Shown here piece by piece: positions 34,836 to 43,325 of a stretch of 64,000 nt of DNA. The DNA comes from CAMYOC01 sp963704875 (lineage in GTDB: Bacteria > Pseudomonadota > Gammaproteobacteria > Steroidobacterales > XN24). The stretch lies in contig CAVPIA010000007.1 in NCBI GenBank assembly GCA_963704875.1, forward strand, positions 148,499 to 212,498, in the 5' to 3' direction. A program made the position numbers and the translations under genes. Numbering within the stretch: position 1 is the first letter of the stretch; each line of letters starts with the position of its first letter. The notes below the pieces were generated by a model, which saw nothing but the letters and a program-made list of their open reading frames with translations, was not told the origin of the DNA and did not search any database.

Positions 34836-34875
34836 AATATTCCCCTTTTCAGGACCTTATGCGAGATCATTGTCG

Positions 34876-34905
34876 TTGATTGAGAGGGCGATGCGTTGCT
34901 ATAGT
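34876..34905 (+). promoter_or_regulatory. Candidate rne promoter
   Basis: TTGATT (34876-34881), 18 bases, TATAGT (34900-34905). An initiation point near 34912 would give a leader of about 350 bases before rne, close to the 361-base leader known for E. coli rne. Confidence 0.6.
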
Positions 34906-35011
34906 ACCGGCCGAGCGACGCCCGAGCCGCAGTTTACGCTGGCAATAGGTCGGTCGCGAGACGGAATACACGTGGCGACCCGGCAAACGTCGGATCGCCG
35001 TAGTTGTTGGA

Positions 35012-35025
35012 ATTGAACGTTCAAT
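35012..35025. repeat. 14-bp perfect palindrome in the rne leader
   Basis: ATTGAACGTTCAAT is its own reverse complement. It could be a regulator site or a leader stem; chance is possible. Confidence 0.5.
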
Positions 35026-35166
35026 CCATCGAGATGCCGAGGAACCGGGCGCAGCGGCCACGAGCCACGCGCGCCACAAACGGACTCAGGCAGGACCAGA
35101 CACTATGATGACAATCCTTTTGCTGACGCTCGCATTGACTGCAGGCGCATGGCTTTATGTGAGAGG

Positions 35167-35187
35167 CCGGGGCCACCGTGGCCCCGG
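35167..35187 (+). promoter_or_regulatory. Stable 9-bp hairpin in the rne leader
   Basis: CCGGGGCCA (35167-35175) pairs perfectly with TGGCCCCGG (35179-35187) around CCG. No T run follows, so it is not a classical terminator; it lies 74 bases before the rne ATG. Confidence 0.65.
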
Positions 35188-35261
35188 ACACTTTGCGGTT
35201 GTTATGTCGATCCCCGCCCGTTCCGGTTTCACGGCTTTTGCACTGACAAGAGCTGATTACA

Positions 35262-38200
35262 ATGAAAAGAATGCTTGTAAACGCAACTCAGGAAGAAGAG
35301 TTGCGCGTGGCCATGGTCGATGGTCAGAGGTTGATAGACCTCGATATCGAAACGCCGGCCAGGGAACAGAAAAAGGCCAACATATATAAGGGCCGGATTA
35401 CCCGCATCGAGCCCAGTCTCGAAGCAGCCTTCGTCGAATACGGTTCCACCCGACACGGCTTTCTGCCGCTAAAGGAAATCTCCAGCGAGTACTTCATCGC
35501 CGGGGCGGATACCAGCGGGCGCGTCAATATCCGGGATGTGCTTAAAGAAGGCCAGGACATCGTCGTCCAGGTAGAGAAAGAGGAGCGCGGCAACAAGGGT
35601 GCCGCGCTGACCACCTTTCTGAGCCTCGCCGGACGTTTCCTGGTCCTGATGCCCAACAATCCCAGAGCCGGCGGTGTTTCAAGACGCATTACCGGCGCTG
35701 ACCGGGATGAAGTCCGGGATGCCTTGAAGGAGGTTGAAATCCCAGAGGGCATGGGCGCCATCGTGCGTACCGCAGGTGTAGGTCGCGGCAATGAAGAACT
35801 GCAGTGGGACCTGGACTATCTGCTGCAGGTTTGGGAAGCAGTCAAGACCTCAGCAGTCCAGCGGCCCGCACCTTTCCTGATCTATCAGGAAAGCAATACC
35901 ATCATCCGCGCGCTACGCGATCATTTCTCCAACGATGTGGGCGAGATCCTGATTGATGGCGACACTGCCTTCAAGGAAGCGCAGGAATTCGTCGAACGAG
36001 TGATGCCGCACAATCAGCGCAAGCTGAAGTTTTATCAGGACCCGGTCCCTCTGTTCACCCGCTTCCAGATCGAGAGTCAGATCGAATCCGCGTTCGCTCA
36101 TTCCGTCGATCTGCCATCCGGCGGCAGCGTCGTCATTGACCACACCGAGGCACTGGTCTCGATCGATATCAACTCCGCCCGGTCGACCAAGGGCGAAGAC
36201 ATCGAAGCGACTGCACTGAACACGAACCTGGAAGCCGCGGAGGAGATTCCACGCCAATTGCGATTGCGTGACCTCGGCGGGCTGATTGTGATCGACTTTA
36301 TCGATATGGGGCCGCAAAAGGCCCAGCGAGAAGTCGAGAACCGCCTGCGGGATGCGGTGAAAATGGATCGGGCGAGAATCCAGATCGGACGTATCTCGAA
36401 ATTCGGCCTGCTTGAGATGTCGCGCCAGCGGCTGCGGCCATCACTCGGCGAATCGGCGCATAGTATCTGTCCCCGCTGTCTCGGACGCGGCACTGTCCGC
36501 GGCGTGGAGTCGCTGTCGCTGTCTATCCTGCGGCTGTTGGGCGAGGAAGCGCGTAAGGATCGCACCTCCAAGATCATCGCCGAATTGCCAATCGATGTCG
36601 CGACATACCTGCTCAACGAGAAGCGCGACTGGTTGACGACCATCGAGCAACGCGAGCAAGTGGAGATGGTGATTGTTCCGCGCAGCAATCTGGAATCACC
36701 CCACTACCAACTGCGCCGCGTTCGCGACGATGCGGCCACCTTGCCGGAGAACGCGCCGGTCAGCTACATGTTGCCCGAGTCTGAGGCTGAGACCAGTGAC
36801 GTAATTGAACGCGCTATTCGCAATCAGCCGATGGCGCAAAAACCGGCGGTCGGTAACATCGTTCCAAGCACGCCTGCACCGACCCCGACACACCGTAGTG
36901 CTCAAAGCGCTGGTGACGCAAGACCGGAGCGGCCAGGACTGATTGCGCGGTTGCTTGCCTGGTTCCGGACGACGGGCGAGGAATCGAAGACTGCTCGTTC
37001 CAGATCAAAAGCAGATGCCGGCAAAGACAAACGCAAGTCGTCTGGCGGCGATACCAAATCAGACAAGCGCGGCGGTCGCGGTGGCCAGCAGAGTCGCTCG
37101 CGAGATCGCAATCGCTCCAGCAGAGACAAGGCCCGCGGCGACGGTGAGGCGCGTTCCGCTAGCAATCGCGGCCGGCGCAAGAAAGGGCCACGGTCCGGAT
37201 CGCAGGACAAGACTCAGCAGGCGAACGCCAGCGATACCGATTCCAAGCCAGGCCCGAACCAGAACGAAGCTGGCCCCGCCGCACAGGGCGAGGACGGCAA
37301 ACCACGCAGCCGTCGGGGTGGACGGCGGCGGCGTCGGGGTGGGCGCAAACGTAATCAGAATGCGGCAGCGAACAGCGCCGACGGTCAGCAGCAATCTGGA
37401 GCGCCAGCCCAGAATCAAGGCCAGAATCAAGGCCAGAATCAGGGCCAGAATCAGTCCCAGAACCAGCCCGAGAATCAGGCGCCAAAGCCGGCGCAGAAGG
37501 ACGCCAGCGGCGAATCGGGTGCACGGCAGGGCGCAGAGAATCGGTCGGGCGAAACCCAGACAGATCGCAACGCCGAGACAACGGGCACTGCCAGGCCAGC
37601 ACCTGCAGCACAGACCAGACCACCAGCACCGACTCACGACGCAGCAGGGTCAGAGCAGAAATCGGCTGCACAAAAACCCGAGCGCCAGGAACAAGGCGCT
37701 GGCAAAAACGGTGCCGCTGACAAAGATGGCGCGGCCGCTGGGCAAAGCGCCCGCGGGTCAACTGCAGCAGCAGCTAAACGCAGCGACGCGCCTGGCGTGG
37801 ACAAGGCACCTGCTCCGACCCGACAGCCCGAATCCTCGACGGCCCAGGCGAAGTCGCAAGGCTTACAGGACTCATCAGCGCGGCGGCCAGATTCGCGCCC
37901 ACAACCGCCTGCCGACAGCAGCAAGGAATCGCCCAGACCGGAATCGGTGGCGACATCGGCACCGGCAGCAAAGCCATCGCCAGGCAGCGCCACAGCCCCC
38001 AGGCCGGTATCTGGTGCTGCGACTGGCCCGGCGCCGGAACAAAAACAGCGTCCAGCATCGCCGCCCGCTGAATACTCCGGCTCTGCGCCGGCCAGACCGG
38101 CGGCACCCGTCCCGCCCACGGTTTCGGCGTCCGCGCAGACTGCGCCCTCGCCGTCACCATCGGCCCGGGCGGCAACGACAGCTACTGATGCGAGCCCGGC

Positions 38201-38612
38201 GACAAAGTCCGGACCATCGGCCGAACAATCGTCCGCGCCAGCAGCACGCCCGTCACCACCGGCCCAGCAGGCCTCCCGACCGGGACCGGTAACGAACCCG
38301 CTGCCCCGAGCCGTGGGTCCAGTGAGCAATCCGGCCCCGTCGAACACGCCGCCACGTCCGCCAGGACCGGTCAGCAATCCACGTCCGAGCGGGGCCGCAG
38401 GCACCCGGCCTGCTCAGCCAACACCAGGCGTGAGTTCTGGTCAGCCACCGGGGCAGTCATCGCGGCAGCCATCAGGCGAGGCAAAAGCGGAAAATCAGGG
38501 ACGCTCCGGCAAACTGCCCGAACCGGCAGCCGCGAGACAGTCAAAGCCGGCGGCGGAGAGAGCCTCGCCAGCAACGAAGCCGGAAAGTTCGGCGCCGGGC
38601 GGTGGCGAATAG
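35262..38612 (+). CDS. rne: Ribonuclease E
   Basis: Main endonuclease of mRNA decay and rRNA/tRNA processing, membrane-associated and scaffold of the degradosome. The start MKRMLVNATQEEELRVAMVD is nearly identical to E. coli. The S1 domain covers about 36-120. The catalytic aspartates are D302 (SIDINSAR) and D345 (VIDFIDMG), and the zinc link is C403/C406 in CPRCLGRG. From about residue 560 to 1116 the protein is disordered: first Arg/Lys-rich with GRRRRRRGGRKRN-like RNA-binding patches, then Gln/Asn repeats at 717-736, then Pro/Ala/Ser-rich. Three GPV[ST]NP motifs occur near residues 1007-1038. No E. coli-like helicase or enolase site could be identified. Longer than E. coli RNase E by about 55 residues. 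Confidence 0.97.
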   Translation: MKRMLVNATQEEELRVAMVDGQRLIDLDIETPAREQKKANIYKGRITRIEPSLEAAFVEYGSTRHGFLPLKEISSEYFIAGADTSGRVNIRDVLKEGQDIVVQVEKEERGNKGAALTTFLSLAGRFLVLMPNNPRAGGVSRRITGADRDEVRDALKEVEIPEGMGAIVRTAGVGRGNEELQWDLDYLLQVWEAVKTSAVQRPAPFLIYQESNTIIRALRDHFSNDVGEILIDGDTAFKEAQEFVERVMPHNQRKLKFYQDPVPLFTRFQIESQIESAFAHSVDLPSGGSVVIDHTEALVSIDINSARSTKGEDIEATALNTNLEAAEEIPRQLRLRDLGGLIVIDFIDMGPQKAQREVENRLRDAVKMDRARIQIGRISKFGLLEMSRQRLRPSLGESAHSICPRCLGRGTVRGVESLSLSILRLLGEEARKDRTSKIIAELPIDVATYLLNEKRDWLTTIEQREQVEMVIVPRSNLESPHYQLRRVRDDAATLPENAPVSYMLPESEAETSDVIERAIRNQPMAQKPAVGNIVPSTPAPTPTHRSAQSAGDARPERPGLIARLLAWFRTTGEESKTARSRSKADAGKDKRKSSGGDTKSDKRGGRGGQQSRSRDRNRSSRDKARGDGEARSASNRGRRKKGPRSGSQDKTQQANASDTDSKPGPNQNEAGPAAQGEDGKPRSRRGGRRRRRGGRKRNQNAAANSADGQQQSGAPAQNQGQNQGQNQGQNQSQNQPENQAPKPAQKDASGESGARQGAENRSGETQTDRNAETTGTARPAPAAQTRPPAPTHDAAGSEQKSAAQKPERQEQGAGKNGAADKDGAAAGQSARGSTAAAAKRSDAPGVDKAPAPTRQPESSTAQAKSQGLQDSSARRPDSRPQPPADSSKESPRPESVATSAPAAKPSPGSATAPRPVSGAATGPAPEQKQRPASPPAEYSGSAPARPAAPVPPTVSASAQTAPSPSPSARAATTATDASPATKSGPSAEQSSAPAARPSPPAQQASRPGPVTNPLPRAVGPVSNPAPSNTPPRPPGPVSNPRPSGAAGTRPAQPTPGVSSGQPPGQSSRQPSGEAKAENQGRSGKLPEPAAARQSKPAAERASPATKPESSAPGGGE
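37410..37469 (+). repeat. Five 12-bp tandem repeats inside rne
   Basis: The unit CAGAATCAAGGC occurs twice exactly (37410-37433), then three diverging copies follow up to 37469. Each keeps the reading frame and encodes QNQx, giving residues 717-736 of RNase E. Such in-frame repeats are prone to copy-number change. Confidence 0.85.
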
Positions 38613-38633
38613 GACCGGCGGGACGCGCTGAAA

Positions 38634-39140
38634 TCAGACCTTGGAGGCACTGCGCGGAGACCCGCGCAGTGCCTCGATAAGGCCACGGCCAGCCGCTTCG
38701 ATCAGATCCAGTACCTGCTCGAACCCATTGTCGCCGCCGTAGTATGGATCCGGCACTTCGTCGATCTCGGTGTCGACGGCATATGACATGAACAGGCGCA
38801 GCCGTGATCTGAACTCCGGAGCGCAAGATGCTTCCATTTCTGCCAGATTGTCCCGATCCATCGCCAGCACCAGATCGAAGCGCGAGAAGTCGTCGTCAGA
38901 CACTTTGCGTGCCCTCAGTCCGGACAGGTCAATCCCGCGATTGCGCGCCGCGGCCACGGAGCGCGCATCGGGCGGATGACCAATGTGATAGCTATGGGTA
39001 CCGGCCGAATCCAGGTCCAGCCGCAAATCAGGGGCCTCCCGGCGCAACAGTTCGCGTACCACGCCCTCGGCGGTTGGAGAGCGGCAGATATTGCCCATGC
39101 AGACAAACAGTATCGCCTTGATATCTTTATTTTCAGTCAC
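38634..39140 (-). CDS. Low-molecular-weight protein-tyrosine phosphatase
   Basis: A 168-residue phosphatase with the P-loop VCMGNICRSPTAEG: C14 is the nucleophile and R20 completes CX5R. The general acid is in DEVPDPYYGGDNGFEQVLDL. Length and motifs fit the prokaryotic LMW-PTP family, which includes Wzb-type phosphatases acting on polysaccharide kinases and others with unknown targets. It begins with GTG at 39140; no ATG is near. In Pseudomonas the homologous gene sits beside kdsB; here two genes separate them. Its last codons form a strong hairpin just past the rne stop. Confidence 0.92.
   Translation of the reverse strand: MTENKDIKAILFVCMGNICRSPTAEGVVRELLRREAPDLRLDLDSAGTHSYHIGHPPDARSVAAARNRGIDLSGLRARKVSDDDFSRFDLVLAMDRDNLAEMEASCAPEFRSRLRLFMSYAVDTEIDEVPDPYYGGDNGFEQVLDLIEAAGRGLIEALRGSPRSASKV
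38644..38675. terminator. 14-bp perfect hairpin between rne and the phosphatase gene
   Basis: GAGGCACTGCGCGG (38644-38657) and CCGCGCAGTGCCTC (38662-38675) pair exactly around AGAC. The whole element lies within the last codons of the phosphatase gene and 31 bp after the rne stop. It could end or protect both convergent messages. No T run follows on either strand, so classical termination is doubtful. Confidence 0.6.
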
Positions 39141-39232
39141 TTATAAAACACACTTAAGATGGATTGAATGTCTCGGAACAGATATTCTAAGCCAAATCCG
39201 GACGAAATCGACGTCGCCACTGGCCATCGAGC

Positions 39233-39541
39233 ATGGACCCGATAACGCCGACACCCGCCGAACTCGCCGAGTTGTTGGCCCAGCTGCGCGCGCTGATCGG
39301 ACAGCCGGTCCGCTACCAGGGGATGGATTACACCATTCGCGACGTGCTTGAGGCGCCTCCCATGCTGGTGCTGCAGGCCGCCGACAACCATACAAGAATC
39401 CAGGCTGACAACTACGGTCAGCCGCGTTCTCTGGGAACCGGGTACCTCGATCTGTCGATCCTTGACGAGCGCGGTTGCGTGAGTGCGGAATTGCGTCTGA
39501 TCACCACTGTTCAGGCGGACGATGCGACGGATCCGGCCTAA
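39233..39541 (+). CDS. Hypothetical protein (102 residues)
   Basis: I do not recognise this gene. It has an ATG at 39233 and no signal peptide. The N-terminal helix TPAELAELLAQLRALIGQPV is followed by a beta-rich part (YQGMDYTIRDVLEAPPMLVL, RIQADNYGQP, SAELRLIT). The composition looks coding: mixed hydrophobic strands, no low complexity. It runs against the surrounding minus-strand genes, and its TAA overlaps the stop of the GMC oxidoreductase. The compact alpha-beta layout could be a small ligand- or RNA-binding domain, but that is a guess. Confidence 0.6.
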   Translation: MDPITPTPAELAELLAQLRALIGQPVRYQGMDYTIRDVLEAPPMLVLQAADNHTRIQADNYGQPRSLGTGYLDLSILDERGCVSAELRLITTVQADDATDPA

Positions 39542-41163
39542 GGCGACCAGTCCTCAACAATCATGTCGGCCGCCTTCTCCGCAATCATGATGGTGGGTGC
39601 ATTGGTATTGCCGCTGACCAGCGTCGGCATGATCGACGCATCGACCACCCGGAGTCCACTCACCCCTCTGACACGCAATCGCTCGTCCACCACGGACATC
39701 TCATCCTGACCCATCTTGCAGGTGCCCACAGGGTGGTAAACCACACCGATGCGTTCTCTGGCCCTGCTCAGCAACTGCTGGTCGGATTGGGCGTCCGGGC
39801 CCGGATGCAATTCCTCTCCTCTCCAGCCGTCAAACGCCGGCGCCGCCAGGATTCGCCGCGCGAGCTTCAAGCCCTCCACCAGCGTGCGGCCGTCTTCCTC
39901 ATCGGCTAACAGATTAAGGTCAATCAAAGGCGCCGCGAGCGGATCGGTTGTTCGCAGGCGCAGCCGTCCGCGACTGTGCGGCCTGAGCACGCACACATGG
40001 CAGGTGTAACCTTCGCCACGCAGTAACTTAAGGTCGCGGCCGCTGTCGTCGAAAAGCAGCGGTACAAAATGCATCTGCACATCGGGCACCTCCAGATCCG
40101 GCCGGGTTTTCAAAAATGCCCCGGTATCTGTAATCGATGCTGCCAGTTTGCCCCGACGCCCGAAAAGATAACGCAGACCTTCCGGCAGCATTCGGAACAG
40201 GCCTCGGGCCGATGCGGAAAAGCCATCAGATCGGGTGCTGGCCTGGAGTACACAGGCGTCTGCGTGCTCTTGCAGATTCTTGCCAACACCCGGCAGCTCG
40301 TGCGCCAAAGAGACGCCGACCTCGCGCAGGTGATCCGGATCACCGATGCCAGACAACATCAACAACTGCGGTGAATTGAAAGCACCGCCGCAGAGGATCA
40401 CTTCGCGCCTGGCCCTGACCACCTCTTCCTCTCCGGACCCGGTTTCCCGAACCGGCTTTCGGTATACGATCCCTGTTGCCGACCCTGCTTCAAGCATCAC
40501 CCGGGTGACCATCGCTCCGGTAATGACGGTGAGGTTGGCGCGCGATCGTGCCGGTCTGAGAAACGCGCGGGAGACGCCGCAACGGCGGCCATCGCGGATA
40601 GTGAACTGGAACACACCGGCGCCTTCAAACTGGGCGCCGTTGAAATCGTCAGTCAGCGGGAAACCAGCCTCGGCGGCTGCCTGCACAAAGACCTTGCTCA
40701 GCGGATACTTCGGCTCACAGTCGCTGACTGTCAGCGGCCCGTCGGCACCGTGGTAGTCAGACGGGCCCCGCACATTACCCTCCGAGCGGCGAAAATAAGG
40801 CAACACGTCGGCCCAGCCCCAGCCGGTGTTCCCCAGTTCGGCCCAATGATCGTAGTCGCTGGCATGCCCCCTGATATATACCATTGCGTTGACTGCGCTG
40901 GACCCGCCAAGTGTTTTGCCGCGCGGACAGAAAACCGGCTGGCCGTTGCGTACCGAGGGATCCGATGCCGCATCGTATTGCCAGTTGTATTTCTTGCTGA
41001 ACATGAAATACGCGAAGGCACCGGGGATACCAATAAACGGCGATCGATCTTCCGGGCCTGCCTCCAGCAGACACACGCTGATGCCCGGATTAGCCGACAA
41101 TCTGCTGGCCAGAACGCATCCTGCCGAACCGGCGCCTACGATCACATAGTCGAACTCTTTCAT
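39538..41163 (-). CDS. GMC-family FAD oxidoreductase (choline/alcohol dehydrogenase-like)
   Basis: A 541-residue flavoenzyme of the glucose-methanol-choline family. FAD-binding motif DYVIVGAGSAGCVLASRLSA is at the N-terminus. Signature 1 is in GKTLGGSSAVNAMVYIRGHA; signature 2 is AFNSPQLLMLSGIGDPDHLR. The catalytic histidine pair is in YHPVGTCKMG and SGNTNAPTIMIAEKAADMIV. It resembles AlkJ-type alcohol dehydrogenases and BetA; the substrate cannot be assigned, since no betaine or alkane genes are near. It lies 86 bp after kdsB on the same strand, within a lipid A/LPS gene row where it is not usually found. Confidence 0.92.
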   Translation of the reverse strand: MKEFDYVIVGAGSAGCVLASRLSANPGISVCLLEAGPEDRSPFIGIPGAFAYFMFSKKYNWQYDAASDPSVRNGQPVFCPRGKTLGGSSAVNAMVYIRGHASDYDHWAELGNTGWGWADVLPYFRRSEGNVRGPSDYHGADGPLTVSDCEPKYPLSKVFVQAAAEAGFPLTDDFNGAQFEGAGVFQFTIRDGRRCGVSRAFLRPARSRANLTVITGAMVTRVMLEAGSATGIVYRKPVRETGSGEEEVVRARREVILCGGAFNSPQLLMLSGIGDPDHLREVGVSLAHELPGVGKNLQEHADACVLQASTRSDGFSASARGLFRMLPEGLRYLFGRRGKLAASITDTGAFLKTRPDLEVPDVQMHFVPLLFDDSGRDLKLLRGEGYTCHVCVLRPHSRGRLRLRTTDPLAAPLIDLNLLADEEDGRTLVEGLKLARRILAAPAFDGWRGEELHPGPDAQSDQQLLSRARERIGVVYHPVGTCKMGQDEMSVVDERLRVRGVSGLRVVDASIMPTLVSGNTNAPTIMIAEKAADMIVEDWSP

Positions 41164-41249
41164 CCCTTTCCTCCGGGCAATCAGTTATCCGCGTTCTGAC
41201 CCGGCATCGGTGGCAGATCCGATCAAAGCGACTCAGCTACCTGGCATCG

Positions 41250-42041
41250 TCACAGATCTGACCGGGTCTGGCTGCCGATATCTATGGACCCAAGAAGGCG
41301 ACGCACCTGTTCAAGCTGCGCCTGTGTATCTACCCCGGGGCCGGGTATTTCGTCGGCGATCTCGGTCAGGATGGTGTAGCCAAGCCAGAGGGCGCGCAAT
41401 TGTTCAAGCCGCTCAATCAGCTCAAGCGGACATGGCGGTGTCGCCGCCAATCCGCGCAACGCTCCCACCCGATAGGCATACATACCGATGTGGCGCAGCG
41501 CGTCCCGACAACGCGTCTGCGAGGCCAGTCCTGCCGCTGCCGTTTCCCGATACCAGGGAATCGGTGCCCGACTAAAGTACAAAGCGCTGCCATCCTCACG
41601 CGCGACCAGCTTGACCACGTTGGGATCCATGTACTCGTCAAGATCGTGAATCGGCGTACACAGTGTCGCCATCTGTGCGTCCGACCGGCCGACCAGTAGT
41701 TCTGCCACTTGCATGATCACCGCTGGCGGGATCAGAGGCTCGTCGCCCTGAACGTTGACCACAAGCTCATCGTCGGTCCAGTCCAGTTGGCGGCTGACCT
41801 CTGCAATTCGATCTGTTCCCGAAGCATGCTCTTTGGAGGTCATCGCTACTCTGGCGCCGAATTCCTCGCAGGCGTCAAGGATGCGCGTGTCATCGGTCGC
41901 GATGACCACCTCGTTCGCACCCGCCTGGCCCGCTCGTTCCCAAACATGCCGGATCATGGGCTTGCCAGCGATGTCCTCAAGCGGTTTCCCCGGCAGGCGC
42001 TGAGACTGATAGCGAGCCGGGATGACGACATTGAATTTCAT
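41250..42041 (-). CDS. kdsB: CMP-KDO synthetase (3-deoxy-manno-octulosonate cytidylyltransferase)
   Basis: Activates KDO with CTP for lipopolysaccharide inner core. The 263-residue protein starts FNVVIPARYQSQRLPGKPLE, then VWERAGQAGANEVVIATDDT, the metal site in VNVQGDEPLI and HIGMYAYRVGALRGL, all standard. It is 54 bp downstream of the Trm112-like gene and near lpxK and msbA, all working on lipid A-core. Confidence 0.96.
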   Translation of the reverse strand: MKFNVVIPARYQSQRLPGKPLEDIAGKPMIRHVWERAGQAGANEVVIATDDTRILDACEEFGARVAMTSKEHASGTDRIAEVSRQLDWTDDELVVNVQGDEPLIPPAVIMQVAELLVGRSDAQMATLCTPIHDLDEYMDPNVVKLVAREDGSALYFSRAPIPWYRETAAAGLASQTRCRDALRHIGMYAYRVGALRGLAATPPCPLELIERLEQLRALWLGYTILTEIADEIPGPGVDTQAQLEQVRRLLGSIDIGSQTRSDL

Positions 42042-42095
42042 GCGGATGACCTGATGGTTGTTTTCAGAGTGCCCGGTGTGAGGTGGCTCGGCGGT

Positions 42096-42302
42096 CTACA
42101 CGCTTGAGCCGCTCGCCTCCAGCTGGTCCAGATCCTCGAGGCTGAGCTCTCTGGCCTCCTCCACCAGCATCACCGGGATGCCATCGCGCACCGGATACGC
42201 CAGGCGATCGCCCCGACAGATCAGTTCCTCAGGCTGCTTGCGGTAACGCAGCGTTCCCTTGCATACGGGGCAGGCAAGGAGATCAAGCAATTTCTTGTCC
42301 AT
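42096..42302 (-). CDS. Trm112-family small zinc-ribbon-like protein (YcaR-like)
   Basis: A 68-residue protein starting MDKKLLDLLACPVCKGTLRY, with a CPxC and a second half ELICRGDRLAYPVRDGIPVM typical of the Trm112/YcaR family that sits between lpxK and kdsB in many gammaproteobacteria. Only three cysteines are seen (CPVC and ICRG), so full zinc binding is uncertain. I start at the ATG at 42302, 4 bp after the lpxK stop; an upstream frame overlapping lpxK is less likely. Function is unassigned. Confidence 0.88.
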   Translation of the reverse strand: MDKKLLDLLACPVCKGTLRYRKQPEELICRGDRLAYPVRDGIPVMLVEEARELSLEDLDQLEASGSSV

Positions 42303-42306
42303 GGTT

Positions 42307-43323
42307 CTATCCTGTCTTGACGTCATCAGTTCTGCAGCAGGCCATTATCGGTGCCAGCAGACGTTCCGCATCAGCAGCCGCGATTTCAGGCTCAACCGGC
42401 AGATACCAGAGGCGCTTGTCAGCGAATGAGCGGCATTTTACGGCATCCTTCTCCGTCATAAGAATCGGCAGCTCATCGCCGAAATCGAAGTCTTCGGGCT
42501 GAAACCCCGCGTGATCCGGAAACGGGTGGCGCAGAAGCTTTAAACCTGCCGCTTCGGCAGCGTTGAAAAACTGCTCCGGGTGACCAATCCCCGCGACCGA
42601 ATGCCAGAGCTGCCCACGGCATTCGGCCAGGATTCTGGTTTCGCCGCTGAGTATATTCACCATAGTATCCCCGACCAGATCCATGCGTATTTCCGCGCTG
42701 CCACGGGCCTCGCCACCGTTGATCACGACCGCGTCCACAACGTCCAGACGTGAAGTCGGTTCGCGCAAGGGGCCGGCGGGCAACAAACGCCCATTGCCGA
42801 ACCGCCTGCGGCCGTCGACAACCGCGATTTCAACATCCCTGGCCAGCGCATAGTGCTGCAAACCATCGTCGCTGAGAATGACCTGAACACCCTGCTCTCG
42901 CATCAGCGCGGCCGCTGCCGCGCGGTCAGCACTAATCGCTACCGGCACGCCGGTGCGCAACGCCATCAACAAGGGTTCGTCACCCACGAGATCGGCGTCC
43001 GCGTCTTTGCTCACCAGCATCGGGGCCTTGCCTGCCCGTCGCGCACCATAGCCCCGGCTGACAATGCCGACGCGGATGCCTGACTGCACCAGGGTATTGG
43101 CCAGCCACATCACCAGCGGCGTCTTGCCCGCGCCGCCGACAGTGATATTGCCGACCACGATCACCGGAATTCCGGGATGCCAACGGCGCAACAAACCGCA
43201 GCGATAGGCCAGGCGGCGGCCAGCACTGGCAATAATGAAAAACAGGCTTAAGGGAACCAGCACGAACCCGCCAGAGCCGTCATCCCACCATGTCCTTTGT
43301 AACCACTGACGGAATTTCAGCAC
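42307..43323 (-). CDS. lpxK: Tetraacyldisaccharide 4'-kinase LpxK
   Basis: Phosphorylates the lipid A disaccharide at the 4' position. Membrane segment near residues 20-35, then the P-loop in GNITVGGAGKTPLVMWLANT (58-68). SRGYGARRAGKAPMLVSKDA, SDDGLQHYALARDVEIAVVD and FPDHAGFQPEDFDF are family landmarks, and MTEKDAVKC is near the end. At 338 residues the length is normal. It follows msbA by 2 bp, a strict coupling seen in most gammaproteobacteria. Confidence 0.96.
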   Translation of the reverse strand: MLKFRQWLQRTWWDDGSGGFVLVPLSLFFIIASAGRRLAYRCGLLRRWHPGIPVIVVGNITVGGAGKTPLVMWLANTLVQSGIRVGIVSRGYGARRAGKAPMLVSKDADADLVGDEPLLMALRTGVPVAISADRAAAAALMREQGVQVILSDDGLQHYALARDVEIAVVDGRRRFGNGRLLPAGPLREPTSRLDVVDAVVINGGEARGSAEIRMDLVGDTMVNILSGETRILAECRGQLWHSVAGIGHPEQFFNAAEAAGLKLLRHPFPDHAGFQPEDFDFGDELPILMTEKDAVKCRSFADKRLWYLPVEPEIAAADAERLLAPIMACCRTDDVKTG

Positions 43324-43325
43324 AT

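Larger units (their letters stand above)
34906..35261 (+). promoter_or_regulatory. Long 5' leader of rne
   Basis: The 426-bp gap between the divergent rluC and rne contains no convincing gene. Given the promoter at 34876-34905, most of it is transcribed as the rne leader. E. coli rne has a long leader through which RNase E limits its own mRNA. Here a 14-bp palindrome is at 35012-35025 and a very stable hairpin at 35167-35187. Autoregulation is inferred from length and position; no sequence match to the enteric leader is claimed. Confidence 0.55.

Noticed and set aside
35105..35389. 94-codon frame with a hydrophobic start ahead of rne
   Set aside because: No ribosome site, runs 128 bp into rne in another frame and becomes basic low-complexity; better explained as the rne leader.
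36943..38292. 449-codon frame inside rne
   Set aside because: Arginine/proline-rich shadow of the disordered RNase E tail in another frame.
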